Shown here piece after piece: positions 54,131 to 62,984 of a DNA stretch of 64,000 nucleotides. The notes under the pieces are model-generated. The model searched no databases and was not told where the DNA came from. It worked only from the letters and a program-made list of their open reading frames with translations. Origin of the DNA: Streptomyces cellostaticus (GTDB lineage Bacteria > Actinomycetota > Actinomycetes > Streptomycetales > Streptomycetaceae); NCBI RefSeq assembly GCF_023630175.1, contig NZ_JALLIN010000040.1:1-64000 (forward strand), read 5' to 3'. Position 1 is the stretch's first letter; the number at the start of each line of letters is the position of its first letter. Both the position numbers and the translations under genes were made by a program.

Positions 54131-55411
54131 TCACGCGCCGTCGATGATGTCGAGGATGGCGCGCACCGGTTCGGCTGCCTGGTAGTCCGCGCTCAATTCC
54201 CGTGCCCGGCGTCGGAACGCCGCCTCGTCCAGCACCCGCCGGACGGCCTGCCCGACCGCGGCGGTCTCCGGTCGGCCGGTGCGCAGGTCGACACCGACGC
54301 CGAAGTCCGCAACCCGGGCGGCCACCGCGGGCTTGTCCTCGCTGCCGCCTGCCACGACGAGCGGCACGCCGTGGTGGAGAGCGAGCTGTACGCCGCCGTA
54401 CCCACCGTTGGTGACCACGGCGTCGGCCAGCGGGAACAGCGCGTCGAACGGGATGAAGGACTCGATGTACGCGTTCGGCGGCACGCGCAGGTCACTGTGG
54501 ACGATCTCGCGGCCGCCGAGCGCTGCCACGACGAGCACGTCCTCGTCGGCCAGCGCGTCGAGCGTCGGTTGGACGAGGTCGGTCAGGTCGTGGTTGGCGA
54601 CCGTGCCCTGAGTGAGCGCGACGACCCGGCGCTGCGACAGCTCAGGCCACCATGAGGGCGGCTCCCATGCGGTGAGCGGTTCGGGCGGCAGGGCCCCGAC
54701 CAGCCGCAGCGTCGGGGGTGCGTCGACTCGGGGGTACTCGAAGGATGGCACGGTGAGCTGAGCGAACACGTCGGGGAGTAGGACCTGAGCGTCGCTGATC
54801 ACCGGCAGCGTGGCGGTTGCGCCCAGGACCGACATGACCTGCTGGGCGTGCGCGGTGGCGCTGGCGAGTTGCGCGGCGAGTTCGGCGTTGAAGGCCGCAG
54901 CCGCTCCCCGCACGTCGAGCCCGGCGCGCGGCGGAGGAGGCCCCATCATCGTCAGCTCAGCGCCGCTGAGGGTCAGGGGGAACACTCCGAGGCCGACGGT
55001 GCGCCGCGGTCGGATCCCGGGAGCACCCAGTAGCTGCGGCCACGTCCCGTAGAAAGCGGCCTCGTGGACGACTGCGGCGTCCGGCTGCTCCGCCAACACC
55101 TCCTGCAGCACCGCGTTCTGCGTCGGCGCCATGTCGGTGAACCAGCCGAACATGGCCTGCAGGAACTCCGGACCCGGTGCCAGCTCGTGCAGCCACGGCT
55201 GCAGCTCATTGAGGTGGCGGTCGTCGAAGTCTGCCGGTCCGGCCAGCGGGACGAACGCCGCCCCCGCCGCTGCAGCCTGCGGCGCGAACCGGCTGCCGCT
55301 GACGACCGTGACGCGCCGTCCGGCGGCGACGAGGTGGCGGGCGAGTTTCAGGACCGGCCGGATGTGACCAGTGAGCGGGGTCGCGGCGAGCACGATGGGT
55401 GCGGCTGTCAT
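54131..55411 (-). CDS. MGT-type glycosyltransferase (GT1)
   Basis: This 426-aa GT-B enzyme resembles macrolide glycosyltransferases. N-terminal acceptor domain: 'LAATPLTGHIRPVLKLARHL' (~5-24) and 'AAVVHEAAFYGTWPQLLG'. C-terminal nucleotide-sugar domain: 'VVALTQGTVANHDLTDLVQP', 'ESFIPFDALFPLADAVVTNG' and 'GYGGVQLALHHGVPLVVAG'. The usual 'HGG' donor motif reads 'TNGGYGG', as in many family members. ATG at 55411 behind GAGGAAG. It lies 135 bp behind the AfsR-like regulator on the same strand, so co-transcription is likely. Sugar and acceptor are unknown. Confidence 0.92.
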   Translation of the reverse strand: MTAAPIVLAATPLTGHIRPVLKLARHLVAAGRRVTVVSGSRFAPQAAAAGAAFVPLAGPADFDDRHLNELQPWLHELAPGPEFLQAMFGWFTDMAPTQNAVLQEVLAEQPDAAVVHEAAFYGTWPQLLGAPGIRPRRTVGLGVFPLTLSGAELTMMGPPPPRAGLDVRGAAAAFNAELAAQLASATAHAQQVMSVLGATATLPVISDAQVLLPDVFAQLTVPSFEYPRVDAPPTLRLVGALPPEPLTAWEPPSWWPELSQRRVVALTQGTVANHDLTDLVQPTLDALADEDVLVVAALGGREIVHSDLRVPPNAYIESFIPFDALFPLADAVVTNGGYGGVQLALHHGVPLVVAGGSEDKPAVAARVADFGVGVDLRTGRPETAAVGQAVRRVLDEAAFRRRARELSADYQAAEPVRAILDIIDGA

Positions 55412-55546
55412 GGGGAGGGCTTCCTCGGAGTCGGCGGAGGTCGGCCGTTCTCGCGGCCGACCTGATGAACCCGATCCTTGCCACCCCGCTCGGGGGAGAC
55501 CACCGGACACCGACCGGACACCCCCGGTACGGGCGGACGGCCGAGC

Positions 55547-57751
55547 TCAGCCTCGCCCGGCCACGGTGTCGGCACGCCGGAGGAGCTCCCGGAGCCGCTC
55601 GCCAAGTTCATCGGCGTCCAACGAGGCTGCGGCCGACCTTGCCACGCCCTCCCACCACTTCGCCGACGTCACGTCACCGAGGTCGGCCGCCAGGGCCGCG
55701 GCCACGCCCGCCAGGTGTGCCTGCGGCCGGTGCCCGTCCTGTCGGGGGGCCAGCTCGCCAGCGACAGCGAGCATCACGGCCGCGTCGTCCAGGCGTCCTT
55801 CGCCGCGGGCGGCATGCGCGCACTCAACAAGGACCGCGGCCACCGAGAACCCGCTGCCCAGCTCCTGCGCCGTGGCTGCGGCAGTCCGCCAGTGCTGCGC
55901 CGCCGCGGACCGGTCACCGCGCAGCAGCGCGCCGTCTCCGCAGCCGATGGGTACGTGCACGGCTGCCCACACGTCGTGTTCGACGTCGAGGCGTTCCTTC
56001 ACGTGGACCTCGGCCCTGGCCAGCAGAGCACCCGAACGATCGAAGTCCTCCAGGCGCAGCGCCGCCGCCGACGCGAAGATCGCCGCTTCCGCGGCCAGGG
56101 AGGCGTCATCGATCCGTTCGGCCAGCCGCATTGCCCGTTCCGCGGTGGCGAAGAGGTCCGTGGCGACGCGGTTGAACCCGGCGCGTGCCACCAGCCAGCG
56201 GGCCCGGCCCCGTTCGCTCAGGTTGTTCTCCTGCAGGCGGTCGGTCCAGGCGAGGCCCTCGTGGGTGTGCCCGGTCATCCACAGCGGCAGCCATATCGAC
56301 CACAGCAACTCGGCGGCGTCGCCGTGCCGACCGGCGTCGACGAGCTGGTCGAAGCCGAGGCGCAGCACGTGCCGATCGACCTCGACCTGCTCGACCGCCG
56401 TCATGTCGCCGCGGCCCCGGATCCGCACACCGTGTTCCCGCGCCGCCCGCAGGGCCCATTGCGCCACGCCTCGACGGGCCTGTTCCCGGTCGGACGGTTC
56501 GAGCGTCTCAAGCGTGTGCCGGCGGACCGGTTCCAGCAGCCGGAACCGCGCGACCAGCCCTGCGTCGTCGCCGCGGGTGACCAGGGAGTGTTCGATCAGC
56601 TCGGCGAGCGCGCCCATCGCACCCGCCGCGTGCGGCGCGGCTATCGCGTCGACGATGTCGAGGGAGAAGCTGCCCGGGATCATGGCGAGCCGGGGGAGCA
56701 GTCGCCGGGCTTCAGGGCCGAGCATCCGGGAGCTCCACTCGATGGCGGCCGCCATGGTGCGTTGCCGTGCGGGCAGGTCCCGCGGCCTGGCCACGGGCAG
56801 ATTCGTCAGCTGCTCGCCCCGCTCCAGCAGTGCCCGTGGCCCGAGTCGGGCCGCCGCGGCGGCCAGGAGCTCGATGGCCAGTGGCAGTCCGTCGGCCCGC
56901 CCACACAGCTCCGCGACGGCATCCTCGTCCGCGCTCCCGGCGGGCGGTGGCGCGCCGGCGGCGGCCAGCCGCTCGCCGAGGAGCCGCACTGCGGCCGCCT
57001 GTCCGAGCGGGGCGATGCGCACCTCACGTTCCCGGCGCACCCTCAGCGGGACGCGGCTGGTGGCCAGGACCACTGCGTCGGGGGAGGCGGTCAGCAGCTC
57101 GATCAGATGTGGGCCGCAGGCTGTCACGCGTTCCAGGTTGTCGAGCACGAGCAGGGCCGATGTCCCCGCGAGGTGCGCGGCGAGGCCGGTCACCGTATCG
57201 GCGTGGGATCCCGCGGCGCGGGCCATGACGGCGACGGCGTCGTCGGGGTCGGTGACGTCGGTCAGGTCGGCGAAGTACACGCCGCCAGGGTGATCGGCGG
57301 CCACGACATCCGCGACCACCAGCGCGACGGTGGTCTTGCCCACCCCGCCCGGACCTGTGAGCGTCACCAACCTGCCCGTCGTGCCGCGAAGGACGGTGAC
57401 GATCTCGGCGACCTCGTCGTCTCGCCCGACCACCGGGACGGCCGGAGGCGACGGCGAGCGGGGCGTCAATGTGCGGAGCGGCATCTCGAGGGACTTGTCC
57501 CCGGCCCGGCCCAGGGCGGACAGCAGCGCCATGCGGTCGGTGTCACGGAGCTGCAGCGCAGAGGCCAGCGACCGCACCGTGTGAGGCTGGGGCTGGGTCC
57601 GCCGCCCGCGCTCCAAGGCGCTGACGGCGTCAACGGACAATCCGGCGGCGGTTGCCAGTTCCTGCTGGGTCAGCGACCTGGCCTCCCGCAGGTCACGCAG
57701 CATGGCCGCGAAGTCACTCGTCTTCCGCGCCCGTTCTGACGAATCGTTCAC
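55547..57751 (-). CDS. AfsR-like XRE-NTPase regulator
   Basis: About 734 aa: an N-terminal XRE HTH ('ARSLTQQELATAAGLSVDAV', residues ~20-60), then an NB-ARC/AAA-type NTPase with Walker A 'GPGGVGKTT' (~137) and 'LLVLDNLERV' Walker B. The long helical C-terminus is TPR-like ('AAAIFASAAALRLEDFDRSG'). It lacks the SARP domain of AfsR itself. The GTG at 57751 is my preferred start; an ATG at 57838 is also open. Such STAND proteins act as ligand-triggered switches, probably here for the glycosyltransferase and/or the divergent gene. Confidence 0.9.
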   Translation of the reverse strand: MNDSSERARKTSDFAAMLRDLREARSLTQQELATAAGLSVDAVSALERGRRTQPQPHTVRSLASALQLRDTDRMALLSALGRAGDKSLEMPLRTLTPRSPSPPAVPVVGRDDEVAEIVTVLRGTTGRLVTLTGPGGVGKTTVALVVADVVAADHPGGVYFADLTDVTDPDDAVAVMARAAGSHADTVTGLAAHLAGTSALLVLDNLERVTACGPHLIELLTASPDAVVLATSRVPLRVRREREVRIAPLGQAAAVRLLGERLAAAGAPPPAGSADEDAVAELCGRADGLPLAIELLAAAAARLGPRALLERGEQLTNLPVARPRDLPARQRTMAAAIEWSSRMLGPEARRLLPRLAMIPGSFSLDIVDAIAAPHAAGAMGALAELIEHSLVTRGDDAGLVARFRLLEPVRRHTLETLEPSDREQARRGVAQWALRAAREHGVRIRGRGDMTAVEQVEVDRHVLRLGFDQLVDAGRHGDAAELLWSIWLPLWMTGHTHEGLAWTDRLQENNLSERGRARWLVARAGFNRVATDLFATAERAMRLAERIDDASLAAEAAIFASAAALRLEDFDRSGALLARAEVHVKERLDVEHDVWAAVHVPIGCGDGALLRGDRSAAAQHWRTAAATAQELGSGFSVAAVLVECAHAARGEGRLDDAAVMLAVAGELAPRQDGHRPQAHLAGVAAALAADLGDVTSAKWWEGVARSAAASLDADELGERLRELLRRADTVAGRG

Positions 57752-57881
57752 GGGATCGATTATGCCTTCCAGGGCCGGGGCGGTGTCCGGGCGGTGTCCA
57801 GGCGGTGTCCGATTGTCGGGCAGCCCCCCGATGTTCATGCTCGAGGGTGACAGAACGAATCAGATCTAGGAGATCGACAGC

Positions 57882-58685
57882 ATGCTCCCCCAGACCCTCG
57901 AGGCCCTGCGCGAGGCGATCAACTCCCATATCCCGGAGCGGATCGCCGACTGCTTCACCGACGACTACGTGGCCGAACGACCGCTGCGGCCGGCCGAGGG
58001 ATTCATCGGTTCCGACCAGGTCGCCGCGAACTGGACGAAGATCTTGGCCGGGCTGCCCGACGTGCGGGCCGAGATCCTGCGCCACGCCCAGAACGGTGAC
58101 GAGCTGTGGTCGGAGTGGGAGTGGCAGGGCACCGCCCCGACCGGGGCGACGGTCGTACTGCGCGGCCCGGTGATACTCACCACCCGCGACGGACGGATCG
58201 CCTGGGCCCGGTTCTACCCCGACCCGGTCACCACGGACAACCCGACCCACATCACTGTTTCCCGTGTCCTGGACGCCCCGGCCGGACGGATCTTCGCGGT
58301 GCTCCGCGACCCCCGCCGCCACCCCGAACTCGACGCCACCGGCCTCCTGCGGCACGCCGAAACCTCCCGCCCGGTCGACGGCGTCGGCGATACCTTCGTC
58401 ATGGCCATGCACAACGACGAGATGGGCGACTACCGGATCGAGAACCACGTCGTAGCCTTCACCAAGAACCGGGTCATCGCCTGGGCCCCCGGCCAACCGG
58501 GCCAGCGCCCGGCAGGCCACCGCTTCACCTGGATACTCACCCCGACCGACGACGGCCACACCGAGGTTACCCAGACCTACGACTGGACGGCCGTCACCCA
58601 CCCGGCAGAGGTGTCTCGACTGCCGGTCGCCTCCGCCGACGCACTCGACGGGTCGTTGACCCGCCTGGCCGCCGCGGTGGCGTAG
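57882..58685 (+). CDS. SnoaL-like/SRPBCC fusion protein
   Basis: This 267-aa protein joins two small-molecule-binding folds. Residues 1-120 form a SnoaL/NTF2-like domain ('LREAINSHIPERIADCFTDD', 'WEWQGTAPTGATVVLRGP'). Residues ~125-267 form a START/SRPBCC (polyketide cyclase/dehydrase-like) domain ('VSRVLDAPAGRIFAVLRDP', 'HTEVTQTYDWTAVTHPAE'). Single domains are common; the fusion is less so. ATG at 57882, divergent from the AfsR-like gene. It may bind or convert a compound handled by the neighbouring glycosyltransferase. Confidence 0.88.
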   Translation: MLPQTLEALREAINSHIPERIADCFTDDYVAERPLRPAEGFIGSDQVAANWTKILAGLPDVRAEILRHAQNGDELWSEWEWQGTAPTGATVVLRGPVILTTRDGRIAWARFYPDPVTTDNPTHITVSRVLDAPAGRIFAVLRDPRRHPELDATGLLRHAETSRPVDGVGDTFVMAMHNDEMGDYRIENHVVAFTKNRVIAWAPGQPGQRPAGHRFTWILTPTDDGHTEVTQTYDWTAVTHPAEVSRLPVASADALDGSLTRLAAAVA

Positions 58686-59278
58686 GGCCGCCAAAGGACT
58701 CGGACACGGTCCGTATCCCGGCTGAAGCGACTTCGCGGCGGTCCCTGACCGTCGTGGCGACCCAGGGCATGGGAGTGCCGCTCTTGGCCAACGGCTTCGA
58801 CGAGTGGGGGACGGCAGTGCGTCACCGAACGGCTCCGGCAGAACGTGGTTCAGACTAGATCGAGCCCGGGCAATCACGCGGGTACGGTCCGGTCAACGGG
58901 GCCGGAGCCACTGACATCGGCTCCGGCTCCGTGAGCTGATGGTGAAGGGCTGTCAGTCGAGGTCCGCGTGCGACTCAAGAGGGGTGCATGCCGGATAGAC
59001 ACAGCGACGCGCCCCGAACACACCTCAGTGCGCTGCTGTACTGCGTATCCCCGAATCGATCTGCCACCAACTCGCCGTGGCCTTGCAGGTGTTGTCCCAG
59101 CAGCTGGACGAGTGGCAGCGACGGCCGACGATGGGGGCCGAGGCCGGGATTTTGGATGACGGCGGCATTCGGGCGGTTGCTCGGACGGCTCATGCCAGCG
59201 AGACGACGGTGCTAGGGATTGGGTCGTGATCAGTCTGCGAGGTTGCCTTCGCGGCAGGCCCTGGACTGGTAGGCCATC
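58686..59278. other. Gap with transposase N-terminal scrap
   Basis: Only one decayed item is visible: about 59050-59229 encodes 'LQVLSQQLDEWQRRPTMGAE' and 'GILDDGGIRAVARTAHASET', similar to the N-terminal HTH part of ISAzo13-like transposases, ending at a TGA. Nothing else is supported. Confidence 0.4.
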
Positions 59279-59822
59279 TTGGGTGAGCGAGTGCAACTGA
59301 CTTATGCGGAGGGGGAGTTCATCGCCTCGTACTTGCCGATCGGTGAGTACAGTCCGTATCCCGAGCGGCTTCGGCAGCAGTTCGAGGGCGTGATCTGGCG
59401 GTTCAAGACGGGCGGGCGGTGGCGGGAGATGCCGACGGAGTTCGGCGCCTGGTCGACGGTCCACAACCGGTTCCGGCAGTGGCGTGACGCCAGGGTCTTC
59501 GAAGCCCTCATGGAAGGCCTGATCGCAGAGGCCGCGAAGCGGGGCGAGGTGGACCTGTCCCTGGTCAGCATCGACTCCACCACCGTCCGGGCCCACCACG
59601 GCGCGGCCGGCACGCACTGGGACGAGGACGTCCTCACCGCTTTGGAGAAGGCTGCCGCCGAGGCGGAGAAGGCCAGGTCAAAGGGGGCGACCGCGGCGAG
59701 CGGACCGGACACGGGACCGAAGGCGATCCCGGGCGGGAAGCGCGACGGCGCATCCGGCGGTGACGCAGACTCCGGCTGAAGGCCGCCCTGCCCGGACGCT
59801 CCAGAGGTGGACAGATCACTCT
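59279..59822 (+). pseudogene. IS5-family (IS427-type) transposase, truncated
   Basis: 'VQLTYAEGEFIASYLPIGEY' and 'WRFKTGGRWREMPTEFGAWS' begin an IS427-group transposase; the first catalytic Asp is in 'LVSIDSTTVRAHH'. The first frame stops at 59779. A second frame ('LKAALPGRSRGG') continues for a few codons, as in two-frame IS5 members, but ends at about 59822 where S9-peptidase flank sequence begins. The remaining DDE residues are lost. Confidence 0.82.
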
Positions 59823-59920
59823 GGGACGTTCCGTCCTTGAGTGACATTGCCATCAGTGACCGATGGATGTCACTGCCTGCACCGCGGTCGCACACCTGCT
59901 TATCCCGGAAAGGCCCGGAC

Positions 59921-61381
59921 ATGGCACTGCCTGATCCCGTCCCCGTCGCGGAACTCTTCACTCCGCCCGCTCGTGCGGCCGTCTCACTGTCGCCGGATGG
60001 TACGCAAATCGCGTACTTGGCGCCCTGGATGGGGCAGCCGAACGTCTGGATCGAGGGGATCGACACACCTGAGGACGTCAGATGCCTCACCCGCGAGGCA
60101 CGTGGGGTGCACCGCTACTACTGGACGAGCGATCCGCGATGGGTGCTCTATACCCGGTACCAGGAGAGCCACGGGCGCTGGCACCTCTACCGCATCGATC
60201 AGCACGCCCCCGATGCCGAGCCCGTCGACCTCACACCCGGTTCACTGACACGGGTCCTGCACATCGACCTGCCTCCCGGACGACCGAACAAGGCGATCAT
60301 CCAGGTCAATCTGCGGGACCCTGCCGAGTACGACCTGATGGAACTGGACATCGCCACCGGCGAACTCGCCATCGTCGTGGAGAAGTTTGGTGGTCACGGG
60401 TGGCTGTACAGCAACAGCATGGTGTTTCGGAGCACGACGAGGGTCGATGGGAACCTGGAGCTGTCGCGCAGGAACCGGAGGACCGGTGCGACACCGCCCC
60501 TTGTCGTGTTCGACGGTACGGACCATCCAGTGGGCATCTATCCGATGGAAATCACGCCGGATGGTACCGGCGTATGGGTGGGCTCGAACCGTGGCACCGA
60601 CCGGACCCGCCTGGTGCGGGTCGACCTCGGCACCGGCGAGGAGACCGAGGTCGACTCGCACCCCGTCTACGACCTCGACGTGCGCGCGGGAGTCTTACCT
60701 CAACTGCCCTCACCGCTCATCCGGCGCCGCAGTACCGGCGAACTGATCGGTGCCCGCTACCTGGGCGAACGACAGGTGATTCACGCTCTCGACCCGCACT
60801 TCGCAGATGTGCTCAAGAACCTGGAGAAACTCCACGACGGAGACATCGACGCCCTCGGCTCCGACCTGGACGAGCGGCACTGGGTGGTCACCTTCACGCA
60901 CGACCGCGACCCCGTAACGTTCTACTACCACCACGCCACAGGCGAGGCCCGAATGCTCTTTCGGAACAGGCCCAACCTGGACCCGGCGGAGCTGGCACCG
61001 ATGGTGCCGGTGACGATCACCGCCCGCGACGGGCTGCCCCTACCGTCGTACCTGACCCTGCCTGTTGGGATCGAACCGGACCGGCTGCCCATGGTGCTGC
61101 TCGTGCACGGCAACCCCTGGATCCGGGGCAGCTGGTGCTTCGACCCCGTCGTGCAGTTCTTCGCCAATCGCGGCTACGCGGTCCTCCAAGTCAACTTCCG
61201 CGGCTCTACCGGATATGGCAAAGCCTTCGCCAGGGCGGCTATCGGACAGTTCGTCAGCAAGATGCACGACGACCTCGTCGACGGAGTGCGATGGGCGGTG
61301 GCGAAGGGTTACGCGGACCCCGATCGAGTGGCGATTCTGGGTGAATCCTGCGGGAGATACGCGGCTCTACAGGGTGTCTGA
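59921..61381 (+). pseudogene. S9 prolyl-oligopeptidase-family peptidase, truncated
   Basis: 486 aa are readable from the ATG at 59921 (GGAAAGG upstream). A seven-blade beta-propeller occupies ~15-370 ('RAAVSLSPDGTQIAYLAPWM' onward). The start of the catalytic alpha/beta hydrolase follows: 'MVLLVHGNPWIRGSWCFDPV', 'VLQVNFRGSTGYGKAF', and the nucleophile elbow 'AILGESCGRYAALQGV' where the gene stops. S9 enzymes need ~150 more residues for the catalytic Asp and His, so this protein cannot be a normal peptidase. The elbow is also atypical (GESCGR for GxSxGG). Confidence 0.85.
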
Positions 61382-61513
61382 AAGACCGGTCCGCGTGCTG
61401 ATCCTGCGATGAGGCGCAGGAGGAGCGGCCATGGCCAAGCGCCTTCAGTGCCGATCCGGCACCCTCGACGGCTTCATGGCAAGAGCCTGGCCATAGCCTG
61501 GTCAAGACGGCTC

Positions 61514-62083
61514 TCACGAATGCTTGGGGGTAAGCCCGTCAATGACGACTTTCAGCATGCGGTCTAGTTGAGTGCGCTGCTCAGGAGCGCCGGCCACGGA
61601 AAGTAGGCCGGCGAGAATGCTGCCGACGTCGACCGGATCGATGTCGCTGCGCAGTTCTCCCGCTTCGGCACCGGCTTTGAGCATCATCCCCAGGACTTGC
61701 TGAATCTGGTCGCAGACCGGTCCGGTGCCGAAGCGTCCGGAAGCGCTCATGGCGACCAGAGCTTCGCAGATGCTTCGCCGCTCGCCCGCCCATTCGGCGA
61801 AGCAGTGCATCCAGGCGTGCAGAGCCTGTGCGGGCCGCTCGGTTTCCAGGAGGAGGAGCGCGTCATCGCGCAGCGGGCGGATCTGGTCGCGGTAGACCTC
61901 TTCGACCAAATCCTCACGGGTGGGGAAATGCCGGTACAGGGTGGCGTTCCCCACGCCCGCGCGTTTGGCGATCGCGTCCAGTGAGATCGCCTGTCCGGAG
62001 GCGAAAGCCTCAGTGGCGGTGGCGATCAGGTGCTGGCGGTTGCGTTGGGCGTCGGCGCGCAGGGTGCTTCGTGGAGGTGTCAT
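61514..62083 (-). CDS. TetR-family regulator (SbtR-like)
   Basis: This 189-aa repressor has the HTH 'ISLDAIAKRAGVGNATLYRH' followed by 'FPTREDLVEEVYRDQI' (residues ~30-62). Its C-terminal domain is of the TetR_C/SbtR type ('AGELRSDIDPVDVGSILAGL'). ATG at 62083; longer in-frame starts would run through the divergent promoter. It is divergent from an SDR and an aldo/keto reductase, the likely targets. Confidence 0.9.
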   Translation of the reverse strand: MTPPRSTLRADAQRNRQHLIATATEAFASGQAISLDAIAKRAGVGNATLYRHFPTREDLVEEVYRDQIRPLRDDALLLLETERPAQALHAWMHCFAEWAGERRSICEALVAMSASGRFGTGPVCDQIQQVLGMMLKAGAEAGELRSDIDPVDVGSILAGLLSVAGAPEQRTQLDRMLKVVIDGLTPKHS

Positions 62084-62213
62084 GACCTTCGCGATCGAGA
62101 GGGGTGGGTGAGATGCGGGCGATCGAATCGGGGATGTCCCCGGTACTGTACAGTGAGCGAAAACGGGGTACTCCCCGCTTGTCGCGACCTGCTCGCTGAA
62201 CGAGAGGCCCACC
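62084..62213. promoter_or_regulatory. Divergent promoter region with ACTGTACAGT palindrome
   Basis: A perfect 10-bp palindrome ACTGTACAGT lies at 62145-62154, between a GGGGATGTCCCC dyad and a GGGGTACTCCCC dyad. Such symmetric sites in the tetR/SDR gap are good operator candidates. Confidence 0.55.
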
Positions 62214-62925
62214 ATGCCCGCAGCGCTGATCACCGGCGGTACGACCGGAATCGGCAGAGCGACCGCTGAACTACTGCACGCCCGTGGCTACCGCGGCGCC
62301 GTCACCGGGCAGAACCCCGACTCCCTTGCGCGACACGGGCCGAGCTTCCCGGCGACGTGCTCGTCATCCGGTCCGACGCCGACGATCTCGTGGCAACGGT
62401 GACCGAAGGTTTCGGCTCTCTCTACGTGCTATTCCTCAACGCCGGGATCTTCCGGCCTGCGCCGGTTGCCGACGTGACGGAGGAGTCGTTCGACGAGCAC
62501 GTCGACGTCAACTTCAAAGGCCAGTACTTCACCCTCCAGAAGGCGCTTCCGCTCATGAACGATGGCGGAGCAATCGTCCTCACGGTGGGAGTCGGAACCC
62601 GACTCGGCAGCCCCGGCGCCACGCTGGGGGTGGCGACGCGCGGCGCCCTGCTGGCGATGCTGCCCTCGCTCGCCTTGGAACTGGCCCCGCGCAGGATCCG
62701 CGTCAACGCCGTGAGTCCCAAGGCGACCGAGACTCCGCCCCTCGACGAGGTGGGATTGCCTCAGAGCGGTCTGGAGGTCATGCGCACGAAGATCCCGTTC
62801 GAGCGCTTCGGATCCAGCCAGGAGGTCGAGGAAGTCGTCGCCTTCCTCGCGTCGGACGCCGCCGGCCACGACACCGGTCAGGACGTGTCCGTGGCAGGCG
62901 GGTTCGGGCTCGGCGTCTGCGACAC
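62214..62925 (+). pseudogene. Short-chain dehydrogenase with frameshift
   Basis: 'MPAALITGGTTGIGRATAEL' gives the classical cofactor motif. A missing base near 62330 then shifts the frame to 'LVIRSDADDLVATVTEGFGS' and 'YVLFLNAGIFRPAPVADVTE'. The usual YxxxK segment reads 'LGVATRGALLAM', so Tyr is replaced by Gly and Lys by Arg; a subset of SDRs shows this, and they are poor catalysts or regulators. The C-terminal 'GQDVSVAGGFGLGV' has no stop afterwards. Frame loss plus missing stop argue for decay. Confidence 0.75.
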
Positions 62926-62984
62926 GGACGCATGTCGGCCACCGGCCCCCGATACCACGCACCACAACTATCAGGAGAAGTCTG

